NCBI GenBank assembly: GCA_035473255.1
Contig: DATIOK010000024.1
Location: 1 to 54,049, forward strand
Origin: JAICYJ01 sp035473255
GTDB lineage: Bacteria > Actinomycetota > Thermoleophilia > Gaiellales > JAICJC01
Length of the DNA stretch: 54,049 bases
Direction of reading: 5' to 3'
Below are positions 27,134 through 34,800 of this stretch, in pieces. Numbering within the stretch: the first letter of the stretch is position 1; the number at the start of each line of letters is the position of its first letter. A program made the position numbers and the translations under genes. The notes under the pieces were generated by a model. That model was not told the origin of the DNA. It worked only from the letters and a program-made list of their open reading frames with translations, and did no database searches.

Positions 27134-28060
27134 CCCGGCGGCCGCCTTCGCGAGCATGCCCAACAGCTCGGCCCGGGTGACCTCGGGCCCGGGGGTGTCG
27201 GCCAGCTCCGGGCGTCTCAGCGCCGCATCGGCCACCGCCTCTCGAGCGGGCGTGTCGACGTCGATCCGGGCATGGCCGCCCAGCTCGTCCACGCGCGCGA
27301 CCAGATCACCGGCGCTCACCTCGAGTGCCGTTGCCAGATCGGCCATCGCCTCGGGCGCGCGTTGCAGCATGACGGTGATCGTTGCCGGCAGCACCGCGGC
27401 GTTGGTCTGGGCGTGGCCGGTGCCGGCCACCCGGACGGTGGTCTGGGAGAGCACGTGGTGAACGGCGTAGCCCGCGGAGTCAACGGCGTAGGCACAGAGC
27501 AGCGCGCCCAGCGCCCGATCGCCCCCGGCGACCAGCTGCGCGCCGCGCAGCGCGACGATCGTGGCGACCGGATTGGCCCGAGGCCCGTAGAGCGCCTCCA
27601 CGCCGTGGGCGAGCGCATTCAGCGCGCTTGCTCGAAGCGCCGGCTCCGGAAGCGAGCACATCAGAGCAGGGTCGCCGATGACCAGCACCGGACGCACGGA
27701 CGGCCCCTGCTCGCGGCCTTCGATCTTGCGGTGAAGCGACGTCATCTCGGCTCCCGACAGGGTGGTCGGCACCGCCCCCACCCGGGCGCCGGTGACCGAG
27801 GCGATGGCCTTGGCCGTGTCGATCACACGCCCTCCGCCCCACGCCAGCAACCGGCCGCCCCCGGCCTCGGGCAGCAGACGCGCCGCCTGGTCCGGCACCT
27901 GTCCCTCCCCCACCATCAGCCCCGGCATGATGCCGGGGTCGGCGCGCGGCGTCGTCAGAAGCGTCGTGTCAGAGTCCCAGCCCAGGCGCTGCACGGCACC
28001 GGCGGAGTCCTCGCCGTAGACGATCGTGCGGTCGCCGTCGCGCCAGGTGAACGCGCTCAT
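27131..28060 (-). CDS. Iron-containing alcohol dehydrogenase, maleylacetate-reductase-like
   Basis: A 309-residue member of the iron-type (group III) dehydrogenases, short like maleylacetate reductases. It has the cofactor motif WGGGRVIDTAKAIAS, the VPTTLSGAEMTS segment (compare PTTYAGSEMT in maleylacetate reductase), and metal-site histidines in LAHGVEALYGP and YAVHHVLSQTT ... GTGHAQTNAAVLP. This predicts reduction of a carbonyl in a 2-oxo or unsaturated dicarboxylic acid with NAD(P)H. No ring-cleavage genes lie nearby, so maleylacetate as substrate is only a guess. The ATG at 28060 lies in the stop of the EamA transporter gene (ATGA). Confidence 0.87.
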   Translation of the reverse strand: MSAFTWRDGDRTIVYGEDSAGAVQRLGWDSDTTLLTTPRADPGIMPGLMVGEGQVPDQAARLLPEAGGGRLLAWGGGRVIDTAKAIASVTGARVGAVPTTLSGAEMTSLHRKIEGREQGPSVRPVLVIGDPALMCSLPEPALRASALNALAHGVEALYGPRANPVATIVALRGAQLVAGGDRALGALLCAYAVDSAGYAVHHVLSQTTVRVAGTGHAQTNAAVLPATITVMLQRAPEAMADLATALEVSAGDLVARVDELGGHARIDVDTPAREAVADAALRRPELADTPGPEVTRAELLGMLAKAAAG

Positions 28061-28932
28061 CGCTGCACCTGCGCCACCGCCACGCCACCGACCACCAGCA
28101 GCGTGCCCAGCGCCAGCCAGGGCGTCACGCTCTCGCCCAGCGTGAGCGCCCCGATCACGACCGCCAGCGGCGGCACCCCGTACAGGTAGGCGACCGCCCG
28201 GGAGGCGTCGACCCGGCGCAGCGCCATCGTCCAGCCGATGTAGGCGAACAGGGTGCATCCCAGCCCCAGGTAGAGCAGCAGCGCCCAGTCCTCGCCCGAC
28301 AGCCCGCGCAAGTGATCGCCGGACGAGGGCTGCAGCAGGAACAGCAGCGGCACGGTGCCCGCCAGCGTGGCCGCGGAGCTGATGGAGGTGGTGCTGGCGT
28401 GCGCGGACAGCGGCTTCACCAGCACGTTGTAGAGCGCAAACGAGAACGCCGCCACCAGCACCAGCAGCGGGCCGGCCGCGTTGCCCAGCGAGACGGTCTG
28501 CCCTGAGCCGAGCGTGACGACGACGACCACGCCGCAGAAAGCCACCACCAGACCGACCAGCCGCCAGGGTGAGAATCGCTCGAGGCCCAGCAGCAGGGCC
28601 AGCGTGAGCGTCATGCCGGGGGCGGTGCCCACGATCACGGCCGCCGTGCCCGAGGTGGTGCGCAGCTCTCCCTCGTTCAGCGCGAGGTGGTAGACGGCGA
28701 CCCAGCAGAGGCCTGCCACGATCACCCGTGTCCAGTCCCGCCTGCTGAGGCCGGGTAGCCCGCCGGACAGGTACAGCGTGGCCGCGAAGGCCGGAGCCAC
28801 CATCAGAAAGCGCGCGGCCGCGATCTCGGGCGCCGACAGGCCGGCGTCCAGCAGGTGCTTGATCGCCGCAAACGCTCCCGCCCACAACACCACCACGGTT
28901 GCCAGTACCAGGTGGGCCCGGGCGTGGCTCAG
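28057..28932 (-). CDS. EamA-family (DMT) transporter, apparent CTG start
   Basis: A 291-residue membrane protein with ten predicted helices in two EamA repeats. The first begins AHLVLATVVVLWAGAFAAIKHLL; the second begins near GPLLVLVAAFSFALYNVLVKPL. It probably exports metabolites or amino acids. The interval between the upstream esterase stop and the first helix has no ATG, GTG or TTG. A CTG at 28932 forms CTGA with the esterase TGA, is preceded by GGAGAGGTGAT, and gives a family-like N-terminus (CTG-coded first residue, then SHARAHL). A GTG inside the first helix is the only nearby standard start and would truncate the helix. Confidence 0.85.
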   Translation of the reverse strand: MSHARAHLVLATVVVLWAGAFAAIKHLLDAGLSAPEIAAARFLMVAPAFAATLYLSGGLPGLSRRDWTRVIVAGLCWVAVYHLALNEGELRTTSGTAAVIVGTAPGMTLTLALLLGLERFSPWRLVGLVVAFCGVVVVVTLGSGQTVSLGNAAGPLLVLVAAFSFALYNVLVKPLSAHASTTSISSAATLAGTVPLLFLLQPSSGDHLRGLSGEDWALLLYLGLGCTLFAYIGWTMALRRVDASRAVAYLYGVPPLAVVIGALTLGESVTPWLALGTLLVVGGVAVAQVQR

Positions 28933-29564
28933 ATCACCTCTCCCAGCCACGCGGCGAGGATCGGGAACACAGCCGGATCGACGGTGTGCGGCACCGGCGA
29001 CTCGTGGTAGGTGACGTCGGCGCCGGCGGCGACCATGCGGTCTCGCGCACGCCTGCCCCAGTCGACGCTGATCACGGAGTCGAGCGTGCCGTGGGCGATC
29101 GCCACCGGGTAGCCGGTGAGGCCGTCGAGGTCGAGCTGGAACCCCTCCACGGTCGGCATGAACCCGGACAGGCCGATGATGCCGGCCGGCCGCTGCCGGC
29201 CCGCGGCCAGGCCCAGCGCCCAGGACATCACGCAACCCTGCGAGAACCCGCCCAGCACGGTGCGCTCGAGCGGCACTCCGGTGCTCTCAGCGAGCCCGTC
29301 CAGCCACTCGCCGGCGACCTGCATCGTCGCCAGGAACGTGGCCGGGTCCGGATAGCCGATCTCGCGGAGGGCGTACCAGTGACGGCCGCCCGGTGGAAGC
29401 GCCAGCGGCGCGCGGGGGGTGATGCCGACCAGCCTCCGCTCCGGGTCGACCACGTCGAACAGATCGACCAGGTCGTGCTCGCTCGACCCGCGGCCGTGCA
29501 GGAGTACCAGCGCCCCCTGCGGTGGGCCGTCGGCCGGGCGGGTCAGTGCCGTGATCGGATCCAC
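28929..29564 (-). CDS. Carboxylesterase/phospholipase-type alpha/beta hydrolase
   Basis: A 211-residue esterase of the phospholipase/carboxylesterase (YpfH-like) family. It has LVLLHGRGSSEHDLVDL (oxyanion), the nucleophile elbow GGFSQG, the acid in IAHGTLDSVISV and the catalytic His in PVPHTVDP. It is cytoplasmic and likely hydrolyses short acyl esters. GTG 29564 is chosen because a TACTCT box lies 8 nt upstream and the longer ATG at 29585 would collide with the divergent thioesterase start. It heads an operon with the EamA transporter and the iron-type dehydrogenase. Confidence 0.87.
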   Translation of the reverse strand: MDPITALTRPADGPPQGALVLLHGRGSSEHDLVDLFDVVDPERRLVGITPRAPLALPPGGRHWYALREIGYPDPATFLATMQVAGEWLDGLAESTGVPLERTVLGGFSQGCVMSWALGLAAGRQRPAGIIGLSGFMPTVEGFQLDLDGLTGYPVAIAHGTLDSVISVDWGRRARDRMVAAGADVTYHESPVPHTVDPAVFPILAAWLGEVI

Positions 29565-29572
29565 GATCTGGC

Positions 29573-29578
29573 AGAGTA
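29573..29578 (-). promoter_or_regulatory. -10 box of the esterase operon (leaderless type)
   Basis: TACTCT on the minus strand, 8 nt before GTG 29564. Confidence 0.45.
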
Positions 29579-29583
29579 GCGCC

Positions 29584-30003
29584 ATGGGATACGCCAAACG
29601 CGTGGAGATCAGGTGGCGCGATCTGGACGGCTTCGGGCACGTCAACAACGCCGTCTTTTTGACCTACCTGGAGGAGGCGCGGGACGAGTTCTACACCGGC
29701 CTGCTCAGCCACGACACCGTCAACCAGATGGTGCTGCGGCACACGTCGGTGGACTTCCGGCGCAGCCTCGTGCAGAGCGACGACGAGGTGGACATCGCAC
29801 TGGTCGTCATCCGGGTGGGAACCTCGAGCGTGGTCACGCGCGAGACGATCACATCGAGCGCGACCGGCGAGGTGGCGGCCGTCGCGGAGTCGGTAATGGT
29901 GCACTGCGACCGGGCCCGGGAGCGGTCACAGCCGTTCCCGGACGAGGCGCGGCGACTGCTGGAGGCAGCGCTCGAGCAGGATGCGAAGGAGGGTGACCGA
30001 TGA
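29584..30003 (+). CDS. Acyl-CoA thioesterase, 4HBT hot-dog family
   Basis: A 139-residue single hot-dog domain. The family motif RWRDLDGFGHVNNAVFLTYLEEAR carries the catalytic Asp (residue 13 or 15) and the following helix; the rest is beta sheet with LRHTSVDFRRSL and SVVTRETITS. It hydrolyses acyl-CoA or acyl-ACP thioesters; chain length not predictable. ATG 29584 is followed by typical family residues. The stop overlaps the bicupin by ATGA, a pairing that I do not recognise from known pathways. Confidence 0.92.
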   Translation: MGYAKRVEIRWRDLDGFGHVNNAVFLTYLEEARDEFYTGLLSHDTVNQMVLRHTSVDFRRSLVQSDDEVDIALVVIRVGTSSVVTRETITSSATGEVAAVAESVMVHCDRARERSQPFPDEARRLLEAALEQDAKEGDR

Positions 30004-30920
30004 CGCACGTTGTCCACTGGGACGATTGCCAGGGCCGCGATCGCCACGCCGGCGACATCCACGCTACCTGGTTCGACCTGGGCAGGCTCGGCAGCAGCGA
30101 CCGGGTCGGCCTGAACCGGATCGCGATCCAGCCGGGACGCCGCTCCACGCCGGCTCACATCCACGGCGCCGAGGAGGAGATCTTCCACGTGCTGTCAGGG
30201 ACCGGGTTGCTGTGGCAGGACGGCGAGGTCTGCGAGGTCGGGCCCGGCGACACCATCGCCCATCCGGCAAACGCGCAGACGCATACGCTGCGCGCCGGCG
30301 ACCAGGTGCTGGACGTGCTCGCCTTCGGCACCCGCGTGCCGTTGGAGCTCTGCTACCTGCCGCGGGCCGGCCACGCCTGGGCCGGGCCGACGGTGGTGGA
30401 GGCGCCGGGGATGCGCAACCTGTTCAAGCTGGACGACGTCGCCGGTGACTTTCCGTTCCCCGAGCCCGGCGAGCGCCACCCCAACGTGGCGGCGCTGGAC
30501 GACGTGGAGCCGATGCCGGCGGGGCCGAAGGTGCGGGTGCGGCGCGACCTGGGCGCGGCCACGGGGACGGTGCGCACCGGCCTCAAGCACATCACCTCGG
30601 AGCCGGGCCGGCTGGTCTGCGCGCCGCACTGCCACTCGGCCGAGGAGGAGATCTTCGTGGTGCTCGAGGGAGACGGGACGTGCGAGCTGGGCGACGAGTC
30701 GTTCCCCGTGCGCCGCGGCAGCGTGATCACGAGGCCGGCGGGGACCGGGATCGCGCACGCGATCCGGGCGGGCGACGCCGGGATCGCGTTGCTGGCGTAC
30801 GGCACCCGCGAGCCAAACGACATCTGCTACTACCCCCGCTCCGGGAAGGTCTACCTGTGCGGTGTGAACCTGATCGGACGGATCGAGCCGGTCGACTACT
30901 GGGAGGGCGAGGAGCTGTGA
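30000..30920 (+). CDS. Bicupin (two cupin domains)
   Basis: A 306-residue protein with two cupin domains. The first (about 35-125) has the metal-binding PAHIHGAEEEIFHVLSG motif (H53, H55, E60) and a later His in ANAQTHTL; the second (about 195-285) has PHCHSAEEEIFVVLEG and IAHAIRAGD. The near repeat of HxHxAEEEIF shows internal duplication. Both motifs keep two His and a Glu, so each domain could bind a metal. It may be an isomerase, a dioxygenase or a sugar-binding enzyme; no substrate is evident. Co-translation with a thioesterase is unusual. Confidence 0.87.
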   Translation: MTHVVHWDDCQGRDRHAGDIHATWFDLGRLGSSDRVGLNRIAIQPGRRSTPAHIHGAEEEIFHVLSGTGLLWQDGEVCEVGPGDTIAHPANAQTHTLRAGDQVLDVLAFGTRVPLELCYLPRAGHAWAGPTVVEAPGMRNLFKLDDVAGDFPFPEPGERHPNVAALDDVEPMPAGPKVRVRRDLGAATGTVRTGLKHITSEPGRLVCAPHCHSAEEEIFVVLEGDGTCELGDESFPVRRGSVITRPAGTGIAHAIRAGDAGIALLAYGTREPNDICYYPRSGKVYLCGVNLIGRIEPVDYWEGEEL

Positions 30921-30953
30921 GCGCGGCGAGGTTCGACGCGGGCTGGCCGCGAC

Positions 30954-31328
30954 CTACGAGTACCAGGCGGGTGGATCTGAGCCCGGCGCCGGCGGGTCGG
31001 CGGTCTGGCCGCCCGCGTACTCCCGGCGATCGGTGGTGGGGCACCAGACCGAGGCGTGCTCGAAGCGCTCGGCCATCAGCCGGGCGGTGACGTCCTGCAT
31101 GGTCGCGTCGGCCACCGAGGCCCGGCCGTCGGTCTCGATCACCAGCAGCCCCTCGTCGCCGTCCGGGAAGTACGTGGCCCGCACACCCGTGCCCGAGAGC
31201 GGCTGCTTCAACCAGTGGAAGCCGATGCCCTCCAGCTCCGGCCCCCAGTCGAGGCGGTACCCGAGCGGCTCGAGGAACGCGCGCAGCCCCTCGACCGGCA
31301 CGGCCTGGAACCGGACCTCGAGGCGCAT
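30954..31328 (-). CDS. Hypothetical protein, 124 residues
   Basis: Begins MRLEVRFQAVPVEGLRAFLEPLGYRLDWGPE, a beta-alpha-beta start resembling a glyoxalase/VOC or ferredoxin-like fold. It then has GIGFHWLKQPLSGTGVRATYF and LLVIETDGRASVADATMQDV, ending in a proline-rich tail. I cannot assign a family with confidence. A leaderless-type -10 box lies 8 nt before ATG 31328, so it has its own promoter although it follows the GNAT gene by only 11 nt. Codon use matches its surroundings. Confidence 0.55.
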   Translation of the reverse strand: MRLEVRFQAVPVEGLRAFLEPLGYRLDWGPELEGIGFHWLKQPLSGTGVRATYFPDGDEGLLVIETDGRASVADATMQDVTARLMAERFEHASVWCPTTDRREYAGGQTADPPAPGSDPPAWYS

Positions 31329-31336
31329 GGTCGGCA

Positions 31337-31342
31337 AGCCTA
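31337..31342 (-). promoter_or_regulatory. -10 box of the 124-residue protein gene (leaderless type)
   Basis: TAGGCT on the minus strand, 8 nt before ATG 31328; it overlaps the GNAT stop codon. Confidence 0.45.
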
Positions 31343-31924
31343 TCCGCCCGTCCGCGGCGCGACGGCCCGCGTCACGACCCAGCGGTGCTTGCCGATCTTG
31401 CGGTCGCGAATGAAGCCCAGCTGCTCGTAGGTCGACAGCGCACCGTTGAAGAGGAACCCGGCGGGCACCGAGCCGGCGTCCTCGGGGTATCCCTCGACGG
31501 TGCCGCCGCCCAGCTCCGCGATCAGATCGACGGCTCCGGCAAGCGCCGCGGTGGCAACGCCCTGTCGGCGGTGGCCCTTGCCGACGTAGCAGCACGCGAT
31601 CCTCCAGTCCGGTGAGGTGGTGCGGCCCTTCTCGTACGCCGCGCGGCTCTTGATCCGGGGCAGCTCGTCGGGCGTCCCGAACTGACACCAGCCAAGGCAG
31701 TCGTCGCCGTCGAACACCAGCGCCGCATGGGCCGTGCCCGCCCGCACGCGTTCGTGCTTGCGCTCGCAGTTCTGGGCCGCGGTGGTGTCCTTGCCGACAC
31801 CCTCGGCGTGGAAGCCCATGCACCAGCACCCGCCGAACACCCCGTTGTTGCGCTCCACCAGCGCGGCGAACGCGGGCCACGTCGACTGATCGAGCGCCTT
31901 GACGGTGTAGGTCGGTTCGGCCAT
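31340..31924 (-). CDS. GNAT-family N-acetyltransferase
   Basis: A 194-residue GNAT protein. The acetyl-CoA-binding loop is YVGKGHRRQGVATAALAGA (about 115-130), preceded by strand beta4 DWRIACC. The N-terminal part, NNGVFGGCWCMGFHAEG, has a Trp/Cys-rich insertion seen in a subgroup of single-domain GNATs. The acceptor substrate is unknown. It lies 13 nt downstream of the thioredoxin-TPR gene and is probably co-transcribed with it. Confidence 0.9.
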   Translation of the reverse strand: MAEPTYTVKALDQSTWPAFAALVERNNGVFGGCWCMGFHAEGVGKDTTAAQNCERKHERVRAGTAHAALVFDGDDCLGWCQFGTPDELPRIKSRAAYEKGRTTSPDWRIACCYVGKGHRRQGVATAALAGAVDLIAELGGGTVEGYPEDAGSVPAGFLFNGALSTYEQLGFIRDRKIGKHRWVVTRAVAPRTGG

Positions 31925-31937
31925 AGGTTGAGACGGT

Positions 31938-32585
31938 CTAGAAGAGCGCGCTCGCCAGCTCCCGCCGGTACCGCAGCGCCAGTGGGTGGTCCTGGCCCAG
32001 GTCCGCGAACACGCCCACCATCACCTTGCGCAGCGCGTCGCGGGACTCGCCGCTGGAGCCGCGCACGCCGTCCAGCAGCAGCTGCAGCCCCCGCTCCGGA
32101 TCTCCGGCCGCGATCGCAGCCAGCGCCGGGCCGGCGGTGTCGTCGTCGGCCAGCTCCAGGCGCGCCAGCGCAGCCAAGGCTCCGGCGTGGCCGGGCTCCA
32201 GCTCGAGCGCTCGGCGCAATGAGTCCTCGTCGCCCAGCTCGACCAGCCGGTCGGCCTCGCTCGGCAGCAGCCCGCGCAGGAACAGGTCGGCCGTCTGCCG
32301 CGGCACCGCGCCGGTGAACTGATCGACCATGCGGCCGTCCCGGAACGCTTTCACGGCCGGGATGCCCTGCACGCGGTACTCGGCGGCCAGGCGCGGGTTC
32401 GCGTCGACGTCGACCTTGACCATCTCGACCTGCCCATCCAGCGCCCCCACGGCATCCTCCAGAACCGGGGTCAGCTGGCGGCAGGGACCGCACCACTCGG
32501 CCCAGAAGTCGACGATCACCGGCACCTCGTGGGAGCGGTCGATCACGTCGCGCGCGAAGCTGTGATCGGTCGCGTCTGCGCTCAA
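31938..32585 (-). CDS. Thioredoxin-TPR protein (CnoX/YbbN-like)
   Basis: A 215-residue protein. Residues 1-105 are a thioredoxin domain with active site WAEWCGPCRQL and the cis-Pro in GIPAVKAFRDG. Residues 110-215 are helical TPR-like repeats (ALELEPGHAGALAALARLELA). This is the architecture of YbbN/CnoX, a chaperone-linked thioredoxin that protects proteins from oxidative aggregation; unlike E. coli YbbN, the CxxC is intact. The start is TTG 32585 in the PAC2 stop (TTGA), which begins right before the domain; longer frames would overlap the PAC2 gene completely. Confidence 0.9.
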   Translation of the reverse strand: MSADATDHSFARDVIDRSHEVPVIVDFWAEWCGPCRQLTPVLEDAVGALDGQVEMVKVDVDANPRLAAEYRVQGIPAVKAFRDGRMVDQFTGAVPRQTADLFLRGLLPSEADRLVELGDEDSLRRALELEPGHAGALAALARLELADDDTAGPALAAIAAGDPERGLQLLLDGVRGSSGESRDALRKVMVGVFADLGQDHPLALRYRRELASALF

Positions 32586-33427
32586 CGCTCGGGGCCCTCC
32601 TCTCCCTGCTCTCGCAGGTACCGCTCGAAGTCGCGCGCCAGGTCCTCGCCGGTGGCCGGATCCTCGGCGTCGGCCGCCGACTCCAGCTGCTCGACGTAGG
32701 CACCCAGCTCGGGGTCGTCGGCCACGGCGGCGGCCACCCGCACCGCGTACTCGCTCGCAGCCCGCTCCAGCTCGCCGCTCGGCCCGGGGGTGCCGGTCAG
32801 GTCGGACAGCCGCTCCAGCAGCGCCACCGCGGCGCGCGGGTTCGGCGTGGCCGAGATGTAGTGGGGCGTGGCCGCCCACAGGCTGGCCGAGCGCAGGTCG
32901 GCCCGGCCGCAGGCGTCATGCAGCACACCCACGATCCCGGTGGGGCCCTCGTAGTTCGACCTGGTCAGCTGCAGCCGGGCGATCAGCTCCTCGTCAGAGG
33001 CGGTGGACGAGACCGGCACCGGGCGCGTGTGAGGCGTGTCGGCCAGCAGCGCACCCAGCGTCACCACCAGTCCCACGCCGATGTCGCCGGCCAGGCCGCA
33101 GATGGCGTCGGTATAGGCGCGCCAGCGCATGTTCGGCTCGGGGCCGACCACGATCACGATGTCGTGCTGCTCGGAGGCCATGATCTCGGTCTCAGGCCAC
33201 TCCACGTCGCGCACCCGGCCGTCTGTGAGCGTGACGGTCGGCCGCGTCTGCTGGTAGTCGACGAACGGATCGGGATCGATCGACGCGAACCGCTCCGCGC
33301 CGGTCGCCACCCGCAGGTAGCCGGCCGCCAGGCTGGCGGCTCCGCCGGCGTCGTTCCAGCCCCGGAATGCCGCCACCATGGTCGGCCGGTTCAGCTTCGG
33401 CGTCGACTCGATGGTGATGTGCTCCAC
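32582..33427 (-). CDS. PAC2-family protein
   Basis: A 281-residue PAC2 (proteasome assembly chaperone-like) protein. Typical segments are MVAAFRGWNDAGGAASLAAGYL, YQQTRPTVTL, RVRDVEWPETEI, IVIVVGPEPNMRWRAY, and SASLWAATPHYISATPNPRAAVALL. In actinobacteria, the family is widespread and its role is poorly defined. GTG 33427 starts just before the first strand (VEHITIEST). It is divergent from the MarP-like protease, with 44 bp between the two starts. The gene downstream is the thioredoxin-TPR protein, so a protein-quality-control operon is plausible. Confidence 0.88.
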   Translation of the reverse strand: MEHITIESTPKLNRPTMVAAFRGWNDAGGAASLAAGYLRVATGAERFASIDPDPFVDYQQTRPTVTLTDGRVRDVEWPETEIMASEQHDIVIVVGPEPNMRWRAYTDAICGLAGDIGVGLVVTLGALLADTPHTRPVPVSSTASDEELIARLQLTRSNYEGPTGIVGVLHDACGRADLRSASLWAATPHYISATPNPRAAVALLERLSDLTGTPGPSGELERAASEYAVRVAAAVADDPELGAYVEQLESAADAEDPATGEDLARDFERYLREQGEEGPER

Positions 33428-33471
33428 GTTAGGAGTGTCGCACAACCGTTCCAGCACCGATACTTCCGAGC

Positions 33472-34605
33472 GTGACCGGTGCAGATCTGATCGTGATCGT
33501 GTGGCTGACGCTGTCGGCGCTGGTCGGCCTGCGACGCGGGTTCGCCGCCCAGGTGCTGGCGCTGGCCGGCTTCGCGGCCGGTGCCTGGCTGGGTTCACGG
33601 CTGGCGCCGTACGCGCTGGCCGATAGCGCCCGCGCCGAGTGGGAGCCGGTGGCCGCGCTGCTCGGCGCGGTGATCGGCGGCGCGATGGTGCAGGCCGCGA
33701 CCAACCCGCTCGCGAACGCCGTTCGCCGCAGGGTGCTGATCGGCCCGCTGGCAACCGTCGACGGCGCCGGCGGCCTGGTCGCAGGTACGGTGCTGGGGCT
33801 CGCGGTCGCCTGGCTGGTGGCGGTGACCGCGATCAACCAGCCCAGCCTGGGTCTGCGCCACGAGGTGCAGTCCTCGACGATCCTGCCACGGCTGGTGCGC
33901 TGGGTGCCGGCGCAGTCGCTGATCGATGCCATCGCGCGGTTCGATCGCCTGCCGGTGCTGGGCGTGGGCGGCGTCGCCAGCCTGCCGCCGCCCGACCGGT
34001 CGGTGCCGGTCTCGCCGGCGGTGCGGCGGGCGGAGCGGAGCGTTGTGATGATCGAGGGTTCGTCCTGCGGCCTGACGCTGCAGGGCACGGGGTGGGTGGC
34101 GCGGCCCGGCCTGGTCGTGACCAACGCGCACGTGATCTCGGGTGAGCACGAGACCCAGGTGATCACGGACACCGGCGCGCTGAATGCCGTACCCGTCTTC
34201 GTCGACCCGTCCAAGGACGTCGCGCTGCTGCGGGTCCACGGCCTGACCGATCCCCCGCTGGCGACGCGGAACGGCACGTCCGGAGACACCGGGGTGGCGC
34301 TGATCGGCTACCCGGGCGGCGGCCCGCTGACGGCGGCTCCAGGACGCGTCGGCCCGTCGCAGTTCATCGTCACCCAGGACGCCTACGGCCACGGTGTGGC
34401 GCAGCGCACGGTGGTGCCGATCCGGGGCAAGGTGCTGCACGGCGACAGCGGCGGCCCGGTGGTCGACCGATCCGGTCACGTGCTGGCGATGATGTTCGCG
34501 GCTACGGAGACCCCTGGCGGCGGATTCGGCGTCTCGATGGACGACATCCGCCACGCGCTGGCCTCGCCCGAGCAGCGGGCCGACACCGGCCCGTGCGTGG
34601 GCTGA
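33472..34605 (+). CDS. MarP-like membrane serine protease (CvpA domain plus trypsin domain)
   Basis: A 377-residue protein. The first ~125 residues form a CvpA-like membrane domain with four helices; the remainder is an extracytoplasmic trypsin-like domain. The catalytic triad is H220 (VVTNAHV), D249 (SKDVALLR) and S326 (HGDSGGPVV). The only two cysteines are C199 and C375, which fit the disulfide that in MarP ties the N- and C-terminal ends of the protease domain and controls its activity. By analogy it may give acid or oxidative stress resistance. GTG start, preceded by a weak GATACT box 7 nt upstream. Confidence 0.9.
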   Translation: MTGADLIVIVWLTLSALVGLRRGFAAQVLALAGFAAGAWLGSRLAPYALADSARAEWEPVAALLGAVIGGAMVQAATNPLANAVRRRVLIGPLATVDGAGGLVAGTVLGLAVAWLVAVTAINQPSLGLRHEVQSSTILPRLVRWVPAQSLIDAIARFDRLPVLGVGGVASLPPPDRSVPVSPAVRRAERSVVMIEGSSCGLTLQGTGWVARPGLVVTNAHVISGEHETQVITDTGALNAVPVFVDPSKDVALLRVHGLTDPPLATRNGTSGDTGVALIGYPGGGPLTAAPGRVGPSQFIVTQDAYGHGVAQRTVVPIRGKVLHGDSGGPVVDRSGHVLAMMFAATETPGGGFGVSMDDIRHALASPEQRADTGPCVG

Positions 34606-34629
34606 CAGCCGGCGTCGGCCGCGAGCATC

Positions 34630-34635
34630 TAGGAT
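34630..34635 (+). promoter_or_regulatory. -10 box of the 52-residue membrane peptide gene (leaderless type)
   Basis: TAGGAT, 6 nt before ATG 34642. It is the main evidence that the short frame is a gene. Confidence 0.55.
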
Positions 34636-34641
34636 CCGCCC

Positions 34642-34800
34642 ATGACCGCGCGCATCGCACGCAACCTGGCAACCGCGGCCGTCGTGATCTGTCTGCAGCT
34701 GACCGCCACGGTCATGACCCTGCGCAGGGATCCCATCCAGAAGTTCCAGGGCGCCGCCATCAGCGGCATGCTCTGGATCGGGCTCAGGCCCCGCGACTGA
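34642..34800 (+). CDS. Small predicted membrane peptide, 52 residues
   Basis: Short frame between the MarP-like gene and the convergent VWA gene. It encodes MTARIARNLATAAVVICLQ, continuing as a single hydrophobic helix (about residues 9-27), and then a basic/amphipathic part with RRDPIQKFQGAAISGMLW and an end of LRPRD. A leaderless-type -10 box precedes it by 6 nt. It overlaps the 3' end of the VWA gene by 17 bp. Its position right after a membrane protease suggests a partner, but there is no direct evidence. It may be unannotated in most pipelines because of its length. Confidence 0.55.
   Translation: MTARIARNLATAAVVICLQLTATVMTLRRDPIQKFQGAAISGMLWIGLRPRD

Noticed and set aside
30917..31090. 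GTG 30917 in the bicupin stop (GTGA) as start of another gene
   Set aside because: The frame has low-complexity Arg/Pro/Ser composition and runs antisense through the hypothetical gene ending at 30954, which has better codon use and a promoter.
33428..33471. Further leaderless promoters at MarP (GATACT), the lipoprotein gene (GATACA) and the first GGDEF gene (GATACA)
   Set aside because: Spacing is right (7-8 nt) but the first base is G instead of T; they are noted in the gene entries but not counted in the set.
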